From Balneolales bacterium (GTDB lineage: Bacteria > Bacteroidota > Rhodothermia > Balneolales > Natronogracilivirgulaceae), in contig SLOL01000028.1 of assembly GCA_007132495.1 (NCBI GenBank), positions 1 to 47,265 of the forward strand: 47,265 nt of DNA, written 5' to 3'. The notes beneath the pieces are model-generated. The model did not search any database, was not told the DNA's origin, and saw only the letters and a list, made by a program, of their open reading frames with translations. Shown one piece after another: positions 8,243 to 16,239 of this stretch; the first letter of the stretch is position 1; every line of letters starts with the position of its first letter. The translations under genes were made by a program, and so were the position numbers.

Positions 8243-9190
8243 ATGGCCTGGCGCAATATTCTGTCGAGAATGAACTCCTACCAAAAAACAGCTGTGATTA
8301 CGGTATGTGTCACATTTCTGTTAATTTTTATCGGAGGACTTGTGCGCGCGACCGGAGCCGGACTGGGCTGTCCGGATTGGCCCACATGTTTCGGACTCTG
8401 GATTCCCCCCTTATCGGCGGCAGATCTTCCTGCAGCATACGATGCGGAGCAGTTTAATGTTATCAAAACCTGGACGGAATATGTCAATCGGTTAGTGGGT
8501 GTGGTTGTCGGTTTGCTGATTTTGATCACGTTCCTGCTCTCCTTCCGCTATATCCGGAATGTGCCTTCGGTCTTTTTCGGATCGGCCGCAGCGCTGGTAT
8601 TAGTGCTTTTTCAGGGATGGCTTGGCGGACAGGTGGTACTTGGTGAACTGCAGGGCTGGATGATTACTATTCATATGATCACGGCTATTGTGATATTGAA
8701 TGTGCTGATATGGACGATATTCCGGTCATTCCGTGAACGGATCCGGTTTACGCTTGGGTCCGGTATCCGGCGAAAAATGGTGGTCGCATTGTTGTTGATC
8801 ATTGTTGTTACTGTCATTCAGGTGATTTTCGGAACCCAGGTACGCGAGGCGCTGGAGGCGGTGAAAGCGGCTTACCCGGCCCTGGATCGCAGTGAATGGA
8901 TAGACCGGGTAGGGCAGATCGACCAGATTCACCGCAGCTTTTCGTGGTTGGTTGTCGTATTTGTGATTTACTTTCATTACCTGGTACGTAAAAGTGATGG
9001 CGGGCCCTACCTGTCAACGATGGCCGGCCTGTTGACCACGGCCGTGCTGCTTCAGATTGCCGTAGGCGCCGGCCTTGTTTATCTTGGAATGCCGCCGGCA
9101 TTTCAGGTGTTTCATCTCTGGATCGGCGCTTTCACAGTTTCGGTGCCGTTTCTGGCCTTGCTGTTTGTTTCCGAATCACACCCCATTTAA
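8243..9190 (+). CDS. ctaA: Heme A synthase (COX15/CtaA family)
   Basis: A 315-residue membrane protein of the CtaA/COX15 family, which oxidises the C8 methyl of heme O to the formyl group of heme A. It has about eight hydrophobic segments arranged as two similar four-helix halves. The entry motif VRATGAGLGCPDWPTCFG (residues 33-50) is characteristic. Histidines expected as heme ligands appear in ITIHMITAIV, IDQIHRSFSW and FQVFHLWIGAF. In the first half the usual E-x-x-H is TEYVNRLVG here, so the His is an Asn. A loop of about 40 residues separates the halves. It diverges from ctaB. The next gene starts 34 bases downstream and may be co-transcribed. Start is the ATG at 8243; a second Met ten residues in is possible. 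Confidence 0.92.
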   Translation: MAWRNILSRMNSYQKTAVITVCVTFLLIFIGGLVRATGAGLGCPDWPTCFGLWIPPLSAADLPAAYDAEQFNVIKTWTEYVNRLVGVVVGLLILITFLLSFRYIRNVPSVFFGSAAALVLVLFQGWLGGQVVLGELQGWMITIHMITAIVILNVLIWTIFRSFRERIRFTLGSGIRRKMVVALLLIIVVTVIQVIFGTQVREALEAVKAAYPALDRSEWIDRVGQIDQIHRSFSWLVVVFVIYFHYLVRKSDGGPYLSTMAGLLTTAVLLQIAVGAGLVYLGMPPAFQVFHLWIGAFTVSVPFLALLFVSESHPI

Positions 9191-9224
9191 TTCGAGTTGA
9201 CGAATATCTGATGATGATTGCAAT

Positions 9225-10811
9225 ATGACGATTACCGACTTTAAATCACGGCGGGATCTGGTATTACAACTTGAAAAAGCAAGAAAGGCCGATGGACATG
9301 ATCCTGTCAACATAAAGCTGCCGGAGAGGGGAGTGCTGGAAGTGTATCCGGCATCAGCCCGGTACTTCTCCAGGGGAGGCGTCTTTCTGGCGGGTAACTA
9401 CAACCAGCGTAATGCCCTTTTCATACTCGGAGAAGCTTCGCTCAAGGTAATGGAGCGCTATCATGGACAGGTGATTTATGAGCACTCCGACTTTGTGGTA
9501 AAGAAGTGCCGTCTTACCCGTTCTGTTGTCCGGCAACTGCGATCCGATTTTCCATTTTGTGCTCCCACGGCACCCGGAAACGGCGGAATCAGTGTAGCTT
9601 TCGGTGATGTTATCGGTCTGGCTGCAAAAGCTCAGATACTGGCATTTACCGGCAAGAGTGACCTGACGTTCTCCCGGCAGTGCATCCATCAGCTCACCAG
9701 AATGGAGTTTCAACCCGAAGATGCACTGGACTCGATCACATGGGCGGTATTTCAGACCGGATACGAAAACGGCTATGCGGCAGAAGCGTGTCAGTTGACC
9801 AATCCCGGGAATGTCGAAGAAGTACTTGATGCCGGATATACCCGGCTCTCTCTTGAACCCGAAGATCCATGCCTGTTCGAGTATCGCGACGCATCAAAAC
9901 GGGAATTGCTCGAGCAGATGTTTGAGGTTGACTGGATCGCATTGCGGGATAAATTTGAACTCATGTTCAACCGTTATATCGGGCGGCGGCTTGAAATGGG
10001 TGTAGCCGATCCGGCAGAACCGGATGAACAGGCCGAGCCATTGATTATCATACCGTCCGAAAAGGAGGTACTGGCCGCCATCAGAATTTTCAGCGACAGC
10101 ATTTTACAAATGGTGGAGATGGAGCAGGTATTGACACGGAGAGTAAACCGGGAGGATGTGATCCTGGAAGCCTCCTTTTCAAGATCAGATGTGATACTGA
10201 CGCCTTTTGAGCACTATTTTGTAATGAATGAATTGTTGCGAAGGGATATTCATCCGGACTATTTTGCCCCCGGGAAAATCACTCCGGAGCACGCACGGGT
10301 CGCACACTATCTGGGAGGCTATGGACTTTCGGGCCCAGTAGATTTTGACGAGGAGGACAGTGATAACGACATGAATGTACGACAGCACCGGATCTACCCG
10401 GATATCAGTTATGTCACGGCGATGAAATGTCTCGCAGTGGACAAACCGGAACTTTTTCGTCAAATATGGGAAAAATCCCGATATCGTTTTGAGGACGCCC
10501 GTGTCGAGAATGGCAGCAAGCTGAAGATTCAGAAAATCCCCTCAACGGAACAATATTCCGACGATGCGCTTCAGCAGCTGATGGAGAGTGACTATGCCGA
10601 GGAGTTTTTGACAATGACTATGGGAGCGGTTATGACCGACCGGGACCGGCATGGCAACAGACATCTGCGGCAGCAGCTCTATGACTATCTGATCGGCCAT
10701 GAACCCGCTTATACCGGCGCGTTGATGAAAATCTACTCGGCATGGGCCCGGACCTGGGAGGAAAATTTCAGCAAAAAGCGAATTAAAAAGCCCGACCACC
10801 GGTCAGGGTGA
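9225..10811 (+). CDS. Divergent UxaE-like (tagaturonate epimerase family) protein
   Basis: A 528-residue cytoplasmic-looking protein with no signal peptide. The middle part (about residues 120-220) resembles UxaE, the hexuronate epimerase that converts tagaturonate and fructuronate: SVAFGDVIGLAAKAQILAF, then RQCIHQLTRMEFQPEDALDS, TWAVFQTGYENGYAAEA, and GYTRLSLEPEDP. These follow the family pattern in which a 'GLATPGH' segment is followed by 'QQSIREM..TGRTPEEV' and 'GFGADADHLK'. The later family segment 'LHSGSDKF', which I remember as conserved, is not seen; the equivalent place reads HYLGGYGLSGPVDFDEED. A catalytically altered or different activity is therefore possible. It follows ctaA by 34 bases and ends beside the convergent GH3 gene, so a sugar role is plausible but unproven. 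Confidence 0.5.
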   Translation: MTITDFKSRRDLVLQLEKARKADGHDPVNIKLPERGVLEVYPASARYFSRGGVFLAGNYNQRNALFILGEASLKVMERYHGQVIYEHSDFVVKKCRLTRSVVRQLRSDFPFCAPTAPGNGGISVAFGDVIGLAAKAQILAFTGKSDLTFSRQCIHQLTRMEFQPEDALDSITWAVFQTGYENGYAAEACQLTNPGNVEEVLDAGYTRLSLEPEDPCLFEYRDASKRELLEQMFEVDWIALRDKFELMFNRYIGRRLEMGVADPAEPDEQAEPLIIIPSEKEVLAAIRIFSDSILQMVEMEQVLTRRVNREDVILEASFSRSDVILTPFEHYFVMNELLRRDIHPDYFAPGKITPEHARVAHYLGGYGLSGPVDFDEEDSDNDMNVRQHRIYPDISYVTAMKCLAVDKPELFRQIWEKSRYRFEDARVENGSKLKIQKIPSTEQYSDDALQQLMESDYAEEFLTMTMGAVMTDRDRHGNRHLRQQLYDYLIGHEPAYTGALMKIYSAWARTWEENFSKKRIKKPDHRSG

Positions 10812-10825
10812 ATCGGGCTGTCTTG
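10789..10825. terminator. Hairpin between convergent UxaE-like and GH3 genes
   Basis: AGCCCGA (10789-10795) pairs with TCGGGCT (10813-10819), and inside it CACC (10797-10800) pairs with GGTG (10807-10810). The left arm overlaps the last codons of the UxaE-like gene. The bases after it (GTCTTGTT) are only moderately T-rich. It is likely to end the plus-strand transcript and may act in both directions. Confidence 0.5.
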
Positions 10826-10869
10826 TTACAGGGATATGTAACAATCAGGGTAGGTAGATTGAAAAATTA

Positions 10870-13203
10870 TTACGGGAAATCCCGGTAAATACGGGCGTCG
10901 ATATGTTCGGGAAGTTCCAGAAAAAAACGTTCAGATTCGTCACCGGCTGTCAGGGTATAGTATCCGCTCTCTTTGACCGGTTCTCCGTTATGGTCGGGAT
11001 AGAACAAATGGTCGTCCGGAGTGATACGGAAGGATAAGGTGGTCGATTCGCCGGGCTCAAGCGTCACTTTTTCAAAATGGCGCAGCTCTTTTACAGGTCG
11101 GGTGACCAATCCTGCTTCGTTGCGTAAAAACCAGAGAACATTCTCCTGTCCGGCTCTCGACCCGGTATTGGTAAGCTCTACGGTGGCCATTATTTCACTA
11201 TTATGATCGATGGTATCGGTATTGAGTTCCAAATGGTCATACCGGAATTCGGTATAGCTGAGTCCGTGTCCGAATGGCCATGCCGCCGTCACACGGTCGG
11301 TGGGTTTGTGGTCATAGGTCGTCATATGACTCGGTTCGTCCGGGTAGGTAAAGGAGAGCCGTCCGCTGGGATTGAAGCCACCGGATATGACATCGGCAAT
11401 GGCTTCACCGCCTTTGAAGCCGGGAAGACCGGCAAAAAGGACGGCATCCATTTCCCTGGCGGTTTCCGACAGGACTCTGGGACGTCCGCCGACCAGGATG
11501 AGTACCCCCGGTTGACCGGTTCGGGCTACGATTTCGGCCATTTCAAGCTGGTCGCGATAGAGTGTGAGGTCGGACAGATCACCCATGAACTCGGTGTATG
11601 GCTCTTCGCCCAGTGCCAGCACGATCACATCAGCACGCTGTGCCTGCTCCTCAAAAAAGCGGCGCTCAGGGCTGTCCGCTTCCCCCAAATCCGATATCAG
11701 GGTCACTTCAGATTGTGCAAAGGCGGATTCCAAACCGGAATAGATCGTGTGGATATCCTCCGGGTACATCTCTTCCGGACCGCCCTGCCACTCCAGTGTC
11801 CAGCCTCCGCTCAGGTCACGTCTGGAGTCGGCCCGTGGCCCGACGACCAGGATTCTTCCGGTCTGTTCCGGGTCCAGGGGCAGCAGGTCGTTGTTGTTTT
11901 CCAGCAATACCAGTGATTCTCTGGCCGATTGCAGCGCCTTTGCTTTGTGCTCTTCGTGGCCGATGAGGTCGAAGTAGTCGGTGGTCGGATAAGGGTTTTC
12001 AAACAGGCCAAGTTCAAATTTGAGTGTGAGGATACGCCGAACAGATTCATCCAGGCGCGCTTCGGTGAGATAACCCTCTTCCACCAGTTCACGCATGTGA
12101 TAGATGAAATCGAAAGATTCCGGTGTCATACTCATATCAATACCGGCACGGATGGCCATCATGGTTGCCTCTTTTTCATCATGTGCGGTGTGATGGTAGT
12201 GCTCCTGCTGATATCCGATCTCATCCAGGGTGGTAAGCTTGATGATATCGGCCCAGTCGGTCAGGATAACCCCGTCAAAACCCATTTCTTCCCGCAGCAG
12301 TCCGGTGAGGATCGGTTTGGATGCGTGAACGGGTACCCCGTTCAGTTCGCCGCTGTTGGCCATGACCGTCTTTATGCCGGCGTCGATAACCGCCTGGAAG
12401 GGTGGCCGGTGAATCTCCTGCAGGGTCTGGTCGGAGATATCGACCGGTGAACGATCCCACCCCGACACCGGCGTGGAGTAACCAATAAAATGTTTGGCGG
12501 TGGCGGCCATCCGGTAGGGGGCTACGGAATCCTCGCCTTGAAGTCCTTCGGTGTAGGCGGATCCCATAACGGAAGCTACGTACGGGTCCTCTCCATAGGT
12601 TTCGTAGAAACGTGGCCAGCGGGGATCACGACCGATGTCCAGTACCGGTGCAAAATTCCAGTGGTGGCCCAGATGGGCGGACTCACGAGCAGTGATCCGG
12701 CCGATTGCACGTGACATTTCGACGTTAAAACTGTTGGCCTGGTTTAAGTTATGCGGGAAAATGGTGCTTTCGAGCAGATAGCTGGCACCATGCATGTGGT
12801 CAATGCCGTAAATGATGGGGATCCCGAGGCGCGATTCTTCCAGGGCGATGGTCTGCAGCTCGTGGATAAAGTCATGCCATTGCTGCGGTGTGACGGCGAT
12901 ACCGTTCAGGAAAGAACCGATTTGATAACTTGAGAGAATTTCGCGGGCTCTTTCAGGATCCAGCACTACCGGGTTATCTCCCTCCACATTGATCTGGCTG
13001 AAGTTGATCTGGGTCATCTGCCCGATTTTTTCATCGAGTGTCATCCGGCCGAGCAGATCATCCACGCGCTCTTCGATGGTGGCGTCGGGGTTTTGATAGA
13101 CCGGATCACCGGCTGTTGTGCATGACATAACAGGTACGAACAGCAGTACCACGATGATCGGCAGCATGATGTATCTGTAATGAAAGACGATTTTATTACT
13201 CAT
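10870..13203 (-). CDS. GH3 family beta-glucosidase, lipoprotein (BglX-type)
   Basis: A 777-residue glycoside hydrolase family 3 enzyme, which releases glucose from the non-reducing end of beta-linked glucans or cellobiose-type oligosaccharides. The N-terminus is a lipoprotein signal with MSC at residues 26-28 (Cys28), so it is probably anchored to a membrane facing the periplasm or outside. Domains: TIM barrel at about 45-390 with IDHMHGASY, KHFIGYS and the nucleophile in GVILTDWAD (Asp316); an alpha/beta sandwich at about 420-640, with GEEPYTEFMGDLSDL near the presumed acid/base Glu; and a fibronectin III-like domain at about 665-770. Length and order match BglX. It lies between a UxaE-like gene and a divergent LacI regulator, with GH16 nearby, consistent with finishing beta-glucan breakdown. 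Confidence 0.93.
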   Translation of the reverse strand: MSNKIVFHYRYIMLPIIVVLLFVPVMSCTTAGDPVYQNPDATIEERVDDLLGRMTLDEKIGQMTQINFSQINVEGDNPVVLDPERAREILSSYQIGSFLNGIAVTPQQWHDFIHELQTIALEESRLGIPIIYGIDHMHGASYLLESTIFPHNLNQANSFNVEMSRAIGRITARESAHLGHHWNFAPVLDIGRDPRWPRFYETYGEDPYVASVMGSAYTEGLQGEDSVAPYRMAATAKHFIGYSTPVSGWDRSPVDISDQTLQEIHRPPFQAVIDAGIKTVMANSGELNGVPVHASKPILTGLLREEMGFDGVILTDWADIIKLTTLDEIGYQQEHYHHTAHDEKEATMMAIRAGIDMSMTPESFDFIYHMRELVEEGYLTEARLDESVRRILTLKFELGLFENPYPTTDYFDLIGHEEHKAKALQSARESLVLLENNNDLLPLDPEQTGRILVVGPRADSRRDLSGGWTLEWQGGPEEMYPEDIHTIYSGLESAFAQSEVTLISDLGEADSPERRFFEEQAQRADVIVLALGEEPYTEFMGDLSDLTLYRDQLEMAEIVARTGQPGVLILVGGRPRVLSETAREMDAVLFAGLPGFKGGEAIADVISGGFNPSGRLSFTYPDEPSHMTTYDHKPTDRVTAAWPFGHGLSYTEFRYDHLELNTDTIDHNSEIMATVELTNTGSRAGQENVLWFLRNEAGLVTRPVKELRHFEKVTLEPGESTTLSFRITPDDHLFYPDHNGEPVKESGYYTLTAGDESERFFLELPEHIDARIYRDFP

Positions 13204-13217
13204 TTTGGTGCCTTTTA

Positions 13218-13231
13218 TGCAAGATATTGCA
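13218..13231. promoter_or_regulatory. Candidate operator upstream of GH3
   Basis: TGCAA-GATA-TTGCA is a perfect inverted repeat of 5-base arms with a 4-base spacer, 14 bases upstream of the GH3 start. The same half-site occurs again at 13337-13351. The position would let a bound protein block transcription or translation of the GH3 gene. The LacI-type gene on the other side is the obvious candidate binder, but this is inference. Confidence 0.4.
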
Positions 13232-13331
13232 AGTCAATAAGATTGTAAATCAAGTGATTTTGATCCCATAGCAACGGTATTCAGGTTATGAAGTTGTTCC
13301 ATGTATGAGAATACCATTTAATTTCAAGCAA

Positions 13332-13356
13332 TATAATGCAAAAAAATTGCATTATA
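13332..13356. promoter_or_regulatory. 10-bp inverted repeat in the GH3-lacI divergent region
   Basis: TATAATGCAA (13332-13341) and TTGCATTATA (13347-13356) are perfect inverted arms around five A's. It contains the TGCAA...TTGCA half-sites also present at 13218-13231. It sits 129 bases upstream of GH3 and 236 bases upstream of the lacI-type start, in an otherwise AT-rich non-coding stretch (13204-13591). It could be a regulator binding site or a small hairpin. Confidence 0.45.
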
Positions 13357-13591
13357 AATAAAAAATATGCTACATTATTGGTGTAAATTCCGTTTTTAGA
13401 GGCACCCGGTAAAATTGATCGGGGGCCCCTGAACAGTTTAAAGATCCGGAAAAGAGTATATCCGCCGGCATTGTTCAAATAGCTCCATTTGCAAGGGCGA
13501 AGGCTCCGGATTGTTACTTACTCTATTTATTAGTTATATTCTTTGCCGAAATGCGGATCATTCCCCTGATATTCCAGAAAATGTGCAACAG

Positions 13592-14623
13592 ATGAAGGTT
13601 ACTCTTACAACCATTGCTGAAGATACCGGCTATTCCGTATCCACGGTATCAAGAGTGCTCAGCAACTACTCGAAAATCAGTTCAAAAACCAGGGAGACCG
13701 TCCTGAAATCGGCGCGGCGGTTGAATTATCCGATACCTTACGAGAATCGTGTTGATCTGGGCCGGGATCAGTTAAATTTCATTTTACTGACCAGCTTTCA
13801 CGAAGGGGAGTTTTATGCCTCTTTCTTTTGCGGGTATTTACGCAGTATTGCATCACGACGCATCCGGTTGTCGCTGCTCAGCGTGGCAGAGCCCGAAACT
13901 CAAACTACTGCAACCATTGAAAAGCTCATCGAAGAGGGGAATTGTGATGGTATCATTCTGTTTATGCCGGAACTTGATCAGCAGCATTACCAGGAATTGG
14001 CAGGGGTGGTTCCGGATAACTTTCCTCTTGTTTCAAACGGTCTCATTGAGAACCCGGTGTTTACAACCATCACCTTTGATGGATACAGCGGTGGGTATCA
14101 GGCGGCGATGCATTTCGAAGAGCTGGGGTACCAGGACCTTGGCATTGTTAAAGGTCCATCTCACAAGCCGGAGACCCGGTTCCGGTACAACGGATTCCGG
14201 GATTATATTGAGAGCCGGGAACACTTGAACCTGGTTTGGGAGTATGACAACGGTAGTTTTGAGTTTGATAGCGGACAACCGGCTGTCGCGGATATGCTGA
14301 CACAGCCCCGAAGGCCCCAGGCGGTATTTGTCAGTAACGATCTTATGGCATTGTCATTTCTTGAAGCAGCTAAAGCCAGTGGACTTCTGATTCCCGACGA
14401 TATCGCATTGATCGGCTATGATGATCTGCCCTTGTGCAAGCAGGTCACTCCGAATATTTCCACTATTCGCACCGATTTTCAGCGGTTGGGAACCGAATCA
14501 CTGGAAGCCCTGGAACAGATGCTGAGACGGAAGAAAAAACAGCGGGGAATGATGAGTTTTGTCCCTGTCTCTCTTGTACCCAGGGCGTCAAGTGTGCTGA
14601 AATTGCCGGCCGAACCTATGTAG
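13592..14623 (+). CDS. LacI family transcriptional regulator
   Basis: A 343-residue repressor-type regulator. The helix-turn-helix is at the very N-terminus (TLTTIAEDTGYSVSTVSRVL, about residues 4-23), followed by the hinge RRLNYPIPYEN. Residues 60-340 form a periplasmic-binding-protein-like sugar sensor: NCDGIILFMPELD, NPVFTTITFDGYSGG, HFEELGY, GFRDYI, PQAVFVSNDLMALSFLEAAK and DIALIGYDDLPLCKQVTPNI. I chose the ATG at 13592 rather than the in-frame TTG at 13511 because LacI proteins begin just before the HTH. No clear ribosome site is visible. Lying between GH3 (divergent) and the secreted glucan-binding and GH16 genes, it most likely controls this sugar locus, with a glucan-derived sugar as possible effector. 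Confidence 0.93.
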   Translation: MKVTLTTIAEDTGYSVSTVSRVLSNYSKISSKTRETVLKSARRLNYPIPYENRVDLGRDQLNFILLTSFHEGEFYASFFCGYLRSIASRRIRLSLLSVAEPETQTTATIEKLIEEGNCDGIILFMPELDQQHYQELAGVVPDNFPLVSNGLIENPVFTTITFDGYSGGYQAAMHFEELGYQDLGIVKGPSHKPETRFRYNGFRDYIESREHLNLVWEYDNGSFEFDSGQPAVADMLTQPRRPQAVFVSNDLMALSFLEAAKASGLLIPDDIALIGYDDLPLCKQVTPNISTIRTDFQRLGTESLEALEQMLRRKKKQRGMMSFVPVSLVPRASSVLKLPAEPM

Positions 14624-15159
14624 TCCGGCTATTATCCCAAACTATTCTTCAAATCCGCCCATTTGCCGGGCCGGTAACAATCGAGCACCGGGACACGATT
14701 GTTTGACAGAGCGGTGATGGCGAACCATTCCTGCGCATACCGGTATCGTGCCGGAAGAGTCCAATGCCGAAATTTCGGTGTATGCAATATCAGCCAGAGA
14801 GAGCTGCAGTATATTGACGAAATATCTAAACTGTATGGATTGTTCAAAGCAATGAAAATTAAATTCAATTTTTTTGCACTGAATGAAAATTATTGGTATA
14901 TACCTGTAAGATCCAAAGCGAGAGATTTTTTGTGATCTGGGTTTCAGCAGCAGAGACGTTGTTATGGTGATGCATCAGCGATCCATTCCACTTTATATTA
15001 TTGACGGAATGGCCGGTTGGAGGAATCGACTACCAGAAACAATATTTCGCTGTCAATCTGTAATCCAAAGGAGCTGTACATATGGACTTTCAATGAGTTC
15101 GTATTAAGCGGAGTGCTGCAATAGTCAAAAAAAATCAACATATAATATGTGAGGATGCT
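14624..15159. other. 536-bp gap with no recognisable gene
   Basis: No convincing gene was found. Minus-strand frames around 14635-14868 give an open stretch ending in PVLDCYRPGKWADLKNSLG; it has no recognisable start or family and may be the relic of a gene tail. The segment from 14940 to 15159 is AT-rich and probably holds the promoter and leader of the next gene. GAGG at 15151 is a possible ribosome site for the ATG at 15160. Confidence 0.4.
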
Positions 15160-16074
15160 ATGAAAAAGTTAGTTACGAGAAGTTACAAATGGTTGCTGAT
15201 CGGTTTGCTTATACCCTTGTATTTGATGGGAAGTGCAAATGCACAAGCTTTAGTGGAACCCCCGGAGGGTGAATCACTGACCCCGCTGCCGTTCAAGTTC
15301 AATATGGATAGTGAAGATATCGACTGAGAAAATGATTATACACTGTGGCCGTTTTCGGGAGCGGTTCTGGAGAGAATTGAGAACCCTGATCAATCGGGTA
15401 TAAATGAGACTGACTATGTACTGAGCTATGAAAAAACACAAGGTGCAGACGCTTGGGCCGGATTCTTTTATATGCTTGATGAGGTTGCCCAAATTACAAG
15501 CGAATCGGTCTTTAAATTGAAAGTATGGTCACCCCGTGCCGATATTGAGGCGATATTTAAACTGGAAATAGACGGCACCGATGTTAGTACCGGAGATCTT
15601 TTTGCTGATGTTAATGAAGCTGAGGAATGGGTCGAGCTGGAGTGGGATCTGAGCGGTGTTGATGATACTGCACCCTGGGACAAAGCGGTTGTCATTATGG
15701 ATCTGGACGAACATCCGGTTGGCACAGCAGAGACCTGGTATCTGGATGATTTCAGACTGCAGGGAGTTGGGGAAGCCACCAACAGTGAAGTGGTAAACCG
15801 TGAAACACCTGACAGACTTCAACTGAACCAGAACTATCCGAATCCTTTCAACCCGGTAACCACAATCGGATTTGCTTTGCCGGCAGCTTCAGATATTCAT
15901 TTGTCGGTTTACAATATGCTGGGACAACAGGTTGCCGTTTTGATGAATGAGCATGTTTCTGCTGGGCAGCATTCGGTGTCCTTTGATGCCGGAAATCTCG
16001 CCAGTGGTACCTATATCTATCGGCTTCAGGCCGGAGAACAGGTGATGACACGGAGCCTTACACTGGTCAAATAG
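15160..16074 (+). pseudogene. Secreted glucan-binding-type protein with PNPF-type tail, interrupted by an in-frame TGA
   Basis: From the ATG at 15160 (GAGG just upstream) the frame runs 305 codons to TAA-equivalent TAG at 16072-16074, broken once by TGA at 15325-15327 (codon 56). It begins with a signal peptide (MKKLV...LMGSANAQA). After the stop the frame continues unchanged through a domain of about 150 residues (VFKLKVWSPRADIEAIF, AETWYLDDFRL) that is clearly related to the accessory domain of the GH16 protein at 16240. It ends with QNYPNPFNPVTTIGF, GTYIYRLQAGE, a C-terminal sorting tail. The residue before the gap aligns where a Trp would fit, so TGG to TGA is the simplest explanation. 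There is no catalytic domain, suggesting a role in binding sugar. It could be a real nonsense mutation, a sequencing error, or readthrough. Confidence 0.75.
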
Positions 16075-16112
16075 GTTCAAACACTACTGATAATTAATAT
16101 TTGTATGAAGAC

Positions 16113-16158
16113 AGCAGGGATACCTTTGGCAGCATCACAGGTATCCCTGTTATTTATC
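16113..16158 (+). terminator. Rho-independent-like hairpin after the binding-protein gene
   Basis: CAGGGATACCT (16115-16125) pairs perfectly with AGGTATCCCTG (16139-16149), extended by a G-T and an A-T pair, around a 13-base loop. The bases after it (TTATTTAT) are T-rich though not a pure T run. It separates the interrupted gene from GH16, so GH16 should have its own promoter in 16150-16239. Confidence 0.7.
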
Positions 16159-16239
16159 GAACTACATGCGTCTCCTGATTGAGTGATTACTTTATTGATG
16201 GACAGGCTACTTATCATCAGAATTAATATTCAGTTTTGT

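Noticed and set aside
13420..13432. GGGGGCCCC palindrome in the GH3-lacI intergenic region
   Set aside because: Very short and not repeated elsewhere in the locus, so no basis for calling an operator.
15325..15327. Selenocysteine or programmed readthrough at the in-frame TGA
   Set aside because: No selenoprotein-type hairpin directly after the TGA and the position fits Trp; a nonsense change or sequencing error is simpler.
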